Below are positions 58,035 through 64,000 of a DNA stretch of 64,000 nucleotides, one piece after another. Position 1 is the first letter of the stretch; every line of letters starts with the position of its first letter. The notes beneath the pieces were generated by a model. The model saw nothing but the letters and a program-made list of their open reading frames with translations, was not told the DNA's origin and searched no databases. A program made the translations under genes and the position numbers. Source of the stretch: Thalassolituus sp. UBA674. GTDB taxonomy: Bacteria; Pseudomonadota; Gammaproteobacteria; Pseudomonadales; Oceanobacteraceae. The DNA is taken from positions 11,677-75,676 of the forward strand of contig DBNK01000014.1 of the NCBI GenBank assembly GCA_002298335.1. The letters run 5' to 3'.

Positions 58035-59627
58035 TCAGAACCGTGACGTTAATGGCAATTGAATCAGTACACTGCAGCCTTTTCCGGCTTTTTTATTATC
58101 AAATTGTATGGTGCCTGAATGATCAGTAACGACATCCTGAACAATAGTCAGGCCCATGCCGCGTGAGCTGCCGCTGGTGTTTTTGGTGGTAAAAAACGGT
58201 TCAAAAACCCGTACCTGCATTTCTGCCGGAATACCTGGGCCGGTGTCGCTGATTTCAATATCAATGCGGTGTTCGCGGGCTGCCGTACGGATGGTGAGTT
58301 CACGTTCTTTCACGCCACGCTGGGCCATGGCTTCGATGGCATTTTCCAGCAGGTGACGGAACATGGAACGCAGCTTCTGCTCGCGGCCAATCAGTGCCGG
58401 CAGCTGCATTGAAGGCTCCCAGTTGACGGTGACACCACTGGCCAGTAATTCGTGGGTATTCAGTGCCAGCACATCACGCAGAATTTCATTCACGTTGACC
58501 GCGCGGCGCTCTTCTTCGGGTTCTTTCGGCAGAGAACGGATGAGGTTATCCAGCGCTTCACGGCCGGATTTCAGCCCATCTTCGAGTGCGGATAACAGGG
58601 CTGAGTCGCGCTGTTCGCCACGACGGCGCAGCATACTCACTGCGGTATCCATCAGGTTTACCGGGCCCTGCAGCTGATGAATGGCACCGTTCACGGTTTC
58701 TTTCATACCCTGCACCAGGTCTTCTTCAGCCATCAGCGCGCGCAACGCATTCAGGCGCACTTCTTCCTGGCGGCGGCGCAGTTCCGATATGTCGGAAATC
58801 ATCAGCAGCGTGGCGTGTTTCTCGGGCTGTTCAAAGAAGCCATCGGCTTTCTCATCGCGCACGTTAATGCGGGTGCCGAAACAGGAATAACAGATCGGCC
58901 GTCCGGATGCGGTATCAATGGTGGTTTCTTTGTCAGAAAACGAACGGCCGGTTTCATTCAGCTGACGGTAGTGACTGCCCAGTTTTTTAATAAACAGCTC
59001 GGCGGTGGCCATCAGTGGCTCATCCGGCAGGAGATTGCGGGCCAGCTGATTGAAACCCGGGTTGCTGGTGACAATATTGCCATCGTCGTCCAGCACAATC
59101 ACCGCCGCGGGCATGGCATTGAGAGTCGACTCCAGCATCTGTTTCTGGTTCTGCAGACGCTGTTCCAGCTGGTGAAGATCGGAGCCGTCGCGATGCATGC
59201 CCAGAAAGTGAATTGTCTTGCCCTGCTCGTCAATCACCGGAGCAACCGTCAGTTCAGCCAGATACAGGCGCCCGTCCCGTCGACGGTTGAGCAGCATACC
59301 CGACCAGGGCTTCTGCTGAGCCAACCGTCCCCACAACGCCTGATACACCAGGCGCGGTGTGGTGTGATTCGACAGAATGGATTCGTTCTCTCCCAGTACT
59401 TCTTCTTCGCTGTACCCTGTGATCTGGGTAAATGCGCGGTTCACATAAAGGATGTTGGCTTTGAGGTCAGTAATGGAGATGGCGACCGGGGAGTGCTCTA
59501 CCGCCTGGAAAAATACCTCATCGCCAAGGAAAACCCCCTCAGGATGAACATCGCTGACGCCTTTTTCCGCCACTTTGCGGGCACTGCTGGCGTCGTGGTT
59601 GCCGGTGTTGCTGCGAACTTTGCGCAT
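58035..59627 (-). CDS. nifL: NifL, redox- and nitrogen-sensing anti-activator
   Basis: 530 residues. The first PAS domain (FFQAVEHSPVAISITDLKANILYVNRAFTQITGYSEEEVLGENESIL ... MLLNRRRDGRLYLAELTVAPV) should bind FAD; a second PAS follows (LESTLNAMPAAVIVLDDDGNIV). GAIHQLQGPVNLMDTAVSMLRRR corresponds to the central helical H-domain, and the C-terminal ATPase-like GHKL domain has NAIEAMAQRGV, DTGPGIP and GSSRGMGLTIV. It binds and blocks NifA under oxygen or fixed nitrogen. AAGGA lies six bases before the ATG. Confidence 0.97.
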   Translation of the reverse strand: MRKVRSNTGNHDASSARKVAEKGVSDVHPEGVFLGDEVFFQAVEHSPVAISITDLKANILYVNRAFTQITGYSEEEVLGENESILSNHTTPRLVYQALWGRLAQQKPWSGMLLNRRRDGRLYLAELTVAPVIDEQGKTIHFLGMHRDGSDLHQLEQRLQNQKQMLESTLNAMPAAVIVLDDDGNIVTSNPGFNQLARNLLPDEPLMATAELFIKKLGSHYRQLNETGRSFSDKETTIDTASGRPICYSCFGTRINVRDEKADGFFEQPEKHATLLMISDISELRRRQEEVRLNALRALMAEEDLVQGMKETVNGAIHQLQGPVNLMDTAVSMLRRRGEQRDSALLSALEDGLKSGREALDNLIRSLPKEPEEERRAVNVNEILRDVLALNTHELLASGVTVNWEPSMQLPALIGREQKLRSMFRHLLENAIEAMAQRGVKERELTIRTAAREHRIDIEISDTGPGIPAEMQVRVFEPFFTTKNTSGSSRGMGLTIVQDVVTDHSGTIQFDNKKAGKGCSVLIQLPLTSRF

Positions 59628-59670
59628 AAACGATCCTTACAGTTTGTGAGCTGTCGGTATCAGGGATTCT

Positions 59671-59685
59671 GCAATCGGTATGCCA
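59671..59685 (-). promoter_or_regulatory. Predicted sigma-54 promoter of nifLA
   Basis: On the minus strand TGGCAT-ACCGA-TTGC matches the -24/-12 consensus with one change, 44 bases before the nifL start. Confidence 0.65.
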
Positions 59686-59724
59686 CGGCTTTTCATGTTG
59701 ATTTTGCTGCAATACAGCCAGTTT

Positions 59725-59783
59725 TGTCGCATTTATGACAAGCTGTCCAGCACCCCTTTGAAGCCTTTGTAGCAAACACAACA
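59725..59783. promoter_or_regulatory. Two NifA upstream activator sites between nifL and rnfA
   Basis: TGT-CGCATTTATG-ACA at 59725-59740 and TGT-AGCAAACACA-ACA at 59768-59783 match the NifA motif. They sit 40-98 bases from the nifL -24 element and 103-161 bases from the rnfA -24 element, so they could serve both directions. Confidence 0.7.
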
Positions 59784-59885
59784 AAGACCACAAAGTCAGT
59801 AATCACGCAGCCTGCAGCGGCATCTGACAGACAGGTGACTGATTTGCCCGGGTTTTCTGTGATGCCGATCCGGAGGCAATTTCCA

Positions 59886-59900
59886 TGGCACAGGAAATGC
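59886..59900 (+). promoter_or_regulatory. Predicted sigma-54 promoter of rnfABCDG
   Basis: TGGCAC-AGGAA-ATGC keeps the invariant GG and GC at -24/-12 spacing, 91 bases before the rnfA ATG. No sigma-70 promoter of similar quality is evident in the 59628-59990 gap. Confidence 0.7.
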
Positions 59901-59990
59901 TGATTCCTCCGTTACGCAAGCTGACTTTAATCGGAGGCAGCCGGTAAAAATGCAGGCAATTTTTCGAGGCGCCTTAATCCGGAGAGGATC

Positions 59991-60563
59991 ATGGAGTATC
60001 TGTTACTGCTGATCAGTACCTCACTGGTCAACAACATTGTGCTGGTGAAGTTTCTTGGCCTGTGCCCGCTGATGGGGGTGTCAGGGAAGCTGTCATCCGC
60101 CTGGGGCATGAGCCTGGCAACGGCGTTTGTACTCACTCTTTCAGCTTTCCTCAGCTGGATGATTGAGCATCTGCTGCTGCAACCGCTGAAGATTGAGTTC
60201 CTGCGCATCCTGTCTTTCATCCTGATTATTGCGGCGGTGGTGCAGTTCACCGAGATCAGCATGCGCAAACTCAGCCCTGCGCTGCATCAGTCTCTGGGTA
60301 TTTTCCTGCCTCTGATCACCACCAACTGCGCGGTGTTGGGGGTGGCACTGCTGAACATTACGGAGAACCACAATCTGCCGCAGAGCCTGATGTTCGGCCT
60401 GGGTTCGGCACTGGGTTTCCTGATTGTCATGATGCTGTTCGCCGGTATGCGTGAGCGTCTGGCCGGAGCCAATGTTCCGGCCCTGTTTGAAGGTACGCCC
60501 ATCAGTCTGATCAGCGCAGGCTCTCTGTCGCTGATCTTCATGGGCTTCAGTGGCATGTTCTGA
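59991..60563 (+). CDS. rnfA: Rnf electron-transport subunit A
   Basis: 190 residues, six membrane helices, matching RnfA/RsxA (193 in E. coli). Conserved ends are MEYLLLLISTSLVNNIVLVKFLGLCPLMGVSGKL and LITTNCAVLGVALLN. Part of the membrane complex that drives electrons to ferredoxin at the expense of the ion gradient, supplying nitrogenase. GGAGAGGATC before the ATG. Confidence 0.97.
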   Translation: MEYLLLLISTSLVNNIVLVKFLGLCPLMGVSGKLSSAWGMSLATAFVLTLSAFLSWMIEHLLLQPLKIEFLRILSFILIIAAVVQFTEISMRKLSPALHQSLGIFLPLITTNCAVLGVALLNITENHNLPQSLMFGLGSALGFLIVMMLFAGMRERLAGANVPALFEGTPISLISAGSLSLIFMGFSGMF

Positions 60564-60589
60564 CGGACGGAGTAGAGGGAGAATTCATT

Positions 60590-61117
60590 ATGTTGATGGC
60601 AACTCTGGTTCTGACCCTGATGGGTCTCGCACTCGGTATTCTGCTGGCTGCAGCGGCGCACTTTTTTGCCGTCGGCGAAGGCAACCCGCTGGCACGGGAG
60701 ATTGAAGACAAGCTGCCCGGCAGCCAGTGCGGTCAGTGCGGTTTTCCCGGCTGCGGTCCGGCTGCGGATGCCATTGCCACAGGTGACGCTTCCGTCACCT
60801 GCTGCCCACCCGGCGGCCGAGCGTTGGCGGAAGAACTGGCGAAGATGCTGAACATTGACCCATCCTCTCTGGGGGAAACTCCGGAAGCCCTGACCGCTGT
60901 CATCAATGAAGAACTCTGCACCGGTTGCACCCGCTGCAACAAAGCCTGCCCGACCGATGCCATTGTCGGGGCCACCAAACAGCTGCACGTGGTGTATGCC
61001 GAGGCCTGTACCGGCTGCAAACAATGCGTGGATACCTGCCCGGAAGACTGCATCAGCCTGGTTACTCCGCAGATTGATCTGACCCGCTGGCACTGGCACA
61101 AGCCGGAGGCCGCATAA
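60590..61117 (+). CDS. rnfB: Rnf electron-transport subunit B
   Basis: 175 residues. One N-terminal membrane helix, a [4Fe-4S] motif CGQCGFPGCGPAADAIA, then two ferredoxin-type motifs CTGCTRCNKACP and CTGCKQCVDTCP. Receives or passes electrons to ferredoxin. Stops one base before the rnfC start. Confidence 0.97.
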   Translation: MLMATLVLTLMGLALGILLAAAAHFFAVGEGNPLAREIEDKLPGSQCGQCGFPGCGPAADAIATGDASVTCCPPGGRALAEELAKMLNIDPSSLGETPEALTAVINEELCTGCTRCNKACPTDAIVGATKQLHVVYAEACTGCKQCVDTCPEDCISLVTPQIDLTRWHWHKPEAA

Positions 61118-61118
61118 C

Positions 61119-62711
61119 ATGCTGGGTTTAGGACGTTTCCGCGGCGGGGTGCACCCCAAAGGTCATAAAGAGCCGACCCGGGTCAATAGTATTCTGACCA
61201 ATCCGCCTCTGCCGCCCATGCTGTACCTGCCACTGTGTCAGCATTCAGGCGACGATGCGCTGCCCCTGGTCAGCATCGGAGAACGTGTACTCAAAGGCCA
61301 GAAGATCGCCTGTGCCGACGGACGTATGTCGGCCAATGTGCACGCGCCGACGTCTGGGGTTATCCGTGACATCAGAGCCATTACCATGCCGCACCCCAGT
61401 GGCCTGCCTGCCCGCGCCATTCTGCTGGAGCCGGATGGTCAGGAAGAGTGGGTTGAGCTGACACCTCCGGCGGACCCTTACGCCATCCCTCAGGAGGAAC
61501 TGGCCGGTCTGGTCGAAGAGGCCGGTATTGTTGGTATGGGTGGTGCGATTTTCCCGGCAGCCATCAAACTGCGTCAGGGCCGCCGCTACGAGATCAAAAC
61601 CCTGATCGTCAACGGCAGTGAGTGCGAGCCCTTCCTGACCACCGACGACCGCCTGATGTGCGAGCGGGCGGAAGAGATCATTGAAGGCACCAAGCTGGTC
61701 CGTCACATCATTGAAGCCTACCGCGCTGTCATCGCCGTGGAAGACAACAAGCCGGAAGCCATTGCAGCGCTGAAAAAAGCCGCAGAAGGCATTGGCTCTA
61801 TTGAGATTGCTGTGGTGCCGGCGCGTTACCCTATGGGCTCTGCCAAACAGCTGATTCAGGCGATTACCGGTCAGGAAGTCCCGGCGGGTAAACGCAGTAA
61901 CGACATCGGTGTGCTGGTACATAACGTCGCCACAGTCTATGCCATCCAGCAGGCGCTGGTGTATGGCAAACCGCTGATTTCACGCATCACCACCGTCGGC
62001 GGTGACTGTATCCGCTCGCCGCGCAACGTCGAGGCACTACTGGGCACACCGGTACAGTATCTGTTTGATGTCTGCGGTGGCCTGCTGGAAACCCCGTCAC
62101 GCCTGCTGATGGGCGGCCCGATGATGGGCCAGGTGCTGCCCACCACCGATACCCCCATGATCAAAGGCAGTTCCGGCCTGCTGGCACTGACCAAACGCGA
62201 AGTAAACGAACACGTACCAGACCCATGCATCCGCTGCGCACGCTGTGTGAATGCCTGCCCGATGGGACTGCTGCCGCTGGAAATGGCCAACGGCGCCAAA
62301 CGCGATGACTTTGACGCCGCCAATGACGCCGGTCTGAAAGACTGCATTCTCTGTGGCTCCTGTGCGTACGTCTGCCCGTCACACATCCCGTTGGTGCAGT
62401 ACTTTGAGTACGCCAAGGGCGAGCTGCGCGACCGTCGTGCGGAAACCGACAAACTGGCTCTGACCAAGACCCTGACCGAGGCGAAAACCGCCCGGGTTGA
62501 AGCCGAGAAAGCAGCGAAAGAAGCCGCCAAAGCAGCAAAAGAAGCTGCAAAGGCCGCTAAAGCCGCAAAGAAAAAAGCAGACGCTGAGAAAAAAGCGGCG
62601 GCGAAAAAGGCCGCGGAGGAAGCGGCTGCAGCGACGCCCCCGGAGTCAGCCGGAGTGGCAGGTGAATCCACAGATCAGACCATCCTGACACAGGAGGAAG
62701 AGCAATCATGA
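61119..62711 (+). CDS. rnfC: Rnf electron-transport subunit C
   Basis: 530 residues. The flavin/NADH-binding core has VEEAGIVGMGGAIFPAAIKL and NGSECEPFLTTDDRLM. Two [4Fe-4S] motifs follow, CIRCARCVNACP and CILCGSCAYVCPSHIP. The last ~90 residues are a long alanine/lysine repeat (AAKEAAKAAKEAAKAAK) as in enteric RsxC, ending in a short polar tail. Overlaps rnfD by 4 bases. Confidence 0.97.
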   Translation: MLGLGRFRGGVHPKGHKEPTRVNSILTNPPLPPMLYLPLCQHSGDDALPLVSIGERVLKGQKIACADGRMSANVHAPTSGVIRDIRAITMPHPSGLPARAILLEPDGQEEWVELTPPADPYAIPQEELAGLVEEAGIVGMGGAIFPAAIKLRQGRRYEIKTLIVNGSECEPFLTTDDRLMCERAEEIIEGTKLVRHIIEAYRAVIAVEDNKPEAIAALKKAAEGIGSIEIAVVPARYPMGSAKQLIQAITGQEVPAGKRSNDIGVLVHNVATVYAIQQALVYGKPLISRITTVGGDCIRSPRNVEALLGTPVQYLFDVCGGLLETPSRLLMGGPMMGQVLPTTDTPMIKGSSGLLALTKREVNEHVPDPCIRCARCVNACPMGLLPLEMANGAKRDDFDAANDAGLKDCILCGSCAYVCPSHIPLVQYFEYAKGELRDRRAETDKLALTKTLTEAKTARVEAEKAAKEAAKAAKEAAKAAKAAKKKADAEKKAAAKKAAEEAAAATPPESAGVAGESTDQTILTQEEEQS

Positions 62712-63790
62712 ACGGACCTGTCCGCGGGGCATCACCGCATGCCCATGATCCTTCCGGGGTGAGCATGATCATGCTGCAGGTGTGTCTGGCGCTGGTGCCG
62801 GTCACGACCTGGGCCTTTTATCTGTTTGGCTGGCCTGCGGTGTTTGTCTGGATTCTCTGTATCAGCGCAGCCATTGCCAGCGAAGCGCTCAGCCTCTGGC
62901 TGATGCAGCAACCCTATTCACGCCTGCTGGATGGGTCCGGCCTGCTCACCGGCTGGCTGCTGGCATTGACCCTGCCCCCCTGGAGCCCCTGGTGGGTGGC
63001 AGTGGGCGGCGCCGCCTTTGCCATCATCATCGGCAAACAGATCTACGGTGGCATCGGTCAGAACATCTTCAACCCGGCTCTGCTGGCGCGTATTGCACTG
63101 CTGATTTCCTTCCCGGTACCACTGACCACCTGGGTGGCACCGCAACTGTATCCGGGATTTATGGAATCACTGGGTATCGTGTTCGCCAATGCGCCCCTGT
63201 CAGAGCTGGGTGCCGACGGTGTGACCGGTGCCACCTGGCTGGGCGACAGCAAAGCCTTCGTCCGCGCCGGGGGCGATATGCAGGAATACATGACCACCTC
63301 GTTCAGCCTCAGCGATGCCTTCTTCGGTTACAGCCGTGGCTCCATGGGTGAAGTCTCGGCCCTGCTGGCGCTGCTGGGCGGAGCCTATCTGATGTACCGC
63401 CGTATCATCAGCTGGCATATTCCGCTGTCGTTACTGGGCACGGTAGCCCTGCTGGCCGTGATCGGTCATCAGGCGAACGCCGCTGCCTTTGCCCCACTGC
63501 AGTTTCATCTGCTCAGCGGCGGTCTGATCCTCGGGGCCTTTTTCTATGCCACCGATTACGTGACCACACCAAGCTCACGCTCCGGTCAGATTCTGTTCGG
63601 CATCGGCAGCGGCATCCTGATTTATTCCATCCGCAGCTGGGGCGGTTTTCCTGAGGCTGTCGCCTTCGGCATCCTGATGATGAATGCACTGACACCTCTG
63701 ATCGACCGGGTGACCCGTCCGCGCGTTTATGGCCGCAACCGTCAGGGCAATGCCATCAAGCATGTCTCTGCGCAACGACGCGTTAACTGA
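62708..63790 (+). CDS. rnfD: Rnf electron-transport subunit D
   Basis: 360 residues with about nine or ten membrane helices. The covalent FMN site is the threonine in GVTGATWLG (residue ~177). GKQIYGGIGQNIFNPALLARIALLISFP is highly conserved. The last part includes YATDYVTTPSSRSGQILFGIGSG and ALTPLIDRVTRPRVYG. Transfers electrons through the membrane. Confidence 0.96.
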   Translation: MNGPVRGASPHAHDPSGVSMIMLQVCLALVPVTTWAFYLFGWPAVFVWILCISAAIASEALSLWLMQQPYSRLLDGSGLLTGWLLALTLPPWSPWWVAVGGAAFAIIIGKQIYGGIGQNIFNPALLARIALLISFPVPLTTWVAPQLYPGFMESLGIVFANAPLSELGADGVTGATWLGDSKAFVRAGGDMQEYMTTSFSLSDAFFGYSRGSMGEVSALLALLGGAYLMYRRIISWHIPLSLLGTVALLAVIGHQANAAAFAPLQFHLLSGGLILGAFFYATDYVTTPSSRSGQILFGIGSGILIYSIRSWGGFPEAVAFGILMMNALTPLIDRVTRPRVYGRNRQGNAIKHVSAQRRVN

Positions 63791-63814
63791 GATGTGTGAA
63801 CTGAGGAGCAGACG

Positions 63815-64000
63815 ATGACCAGTATTGCCATCATGGACCGCAGCCACCCCGTATATCAGGCTGTTCTGCTGGGCGGCGCCTGTGCCGTCGTCAGCCTCGC
63901 CCTGATTGGTGGATTTCTGCTGACCAATGAGACCATCGCAGAGAAAACGATGGAAGATCAGCTCAGCAGCCTGAATCAGGTTCTGCCGCAGGGCAGTTAC
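63815..64000 (+). CDS. rnfG: Rnf electron-transport subunit G (start only)
   Basis: The first 62 residues only; the window ends inside the gene. A short N-terminal tail (MTSIAIMDRSHPVYQ) precedes one membrane helix (AVLLGGACAVVSLALIGGFLL), then a helical periplasmic segment (NETIAEKTMEDQLSSLNQVLPQGSY). This matches RnfG, whose later flavin-threonine motif lies outside the window. The order rnfABCDG fits. Confidence 0.9.
   Translation, partial: MTSIAIMDRSHPVYQAVLLGGACAVVSLALIGGFLLTNETIAEKTMEDQLSSLNQVLPQGSY

Noticed and set aside
62460..62640. Alanine/lysine-rich repeat in rnfC as a novel insertion
   Set aside because: Such a C-terminal repeat is common in RnfC/RsxC of gammaproteobacteria.
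1..64000. CRISPR array, tRNA or rRNA genes, insertion sequence
   Set aside because: No regularly spaced repeats with unique spacers, no cloverleaf candidates, no rRNA segments and no transposase frames were noticed; the palindromes at 400-760 are not evenly spaced.

Overview
The window looks like a chromosomal segment of a free-living gammaproteobacterium, GC-rich apart from one AT-rich patch, close to the Pseudomonas/Oceanospirillales line. Gene orders such as leuS-lptE-holA, trpEGDC facing a Vfr-like crp beside speD, bioB divergent from comF, and mpl-ubiX support this. A large nitrogen-fixation locus with rnf genes makes it a diazotroph. A marine member of the Oceanospirillales is my guess from content and repeats; no rRNA is present to test it.

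Layout. 1-3.2 kb: palindromic repeats around a GIY-YIG nuclease gene, then a porin / FMN-binding / PepSY membrane operon. 3.3-8.6 kb: leuS, lptE, holA and an unknown gene. 8.7-13.6 kb: minus-strand genes including ubiX, mpl and a calcium-binding repeat protein. 13.9-18.5 kb: fbp, ppa, a short LOV blue-light sensor divergent from a LitR-like MerR regulator, and rsmC. 18.8-28.7 kb: a DUF1826 gene behind a Zur-like box, MFS transporter, speD, osmC, crp, the trp operon, a HAD phosphatase and hpf. 28.7-36.8 kb: TetR, acyl-CoA dehydrogenase behind a PsrA-like box, bioB, comF, srkA, an outer-membrane barrel and a thiolase. 37.5-39.1 kb: an AT-rich island with an AbiJ-like gene and an unknown gene. 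39.2-42 kb: GNAT, a small membrane protein and amt with NtrC/sigma-54 signals.

42.1-64 kb is the nitrogen-fixation region. A minus-strand operon runs nifB-fdxN-nifO-nifQ-rhdN-grx-bolA-nafY-like and two unknown genes. About 8 kb of unrelated genes follow (a broken gene, rpiB, a CBS transporter, SDR/LysR, and a LamG plus Vps62-like pair). Then come nifL-nifA (minus strand) and rnfABCDG (plus strand, cut by the window end). In Azotobacter, nifA and nifB are adjacent, so the 8 kb block looks inserted. NifA upstream sites (TGT-N10-ACA) and -24/-12 promoters precede nifB and lie between nifL and rnfA, so the whole set is predicted to be switched on together: Rnf supplies low-potential electrons, NifB/Q/O and the glutaredoxin/BolA pair feed cofactor and cluster assembly, and Amt takes up ammonium under NtrC. 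The structural genes nifHDK are not in the window.

The most unusual non-coding signal is a ~180 nt element present twice (15.67-15.84 kb and 36.92-37.11 kb). Its hairpins keep their pairing through compensatory changes while a 19-nt loop stays almost identical.
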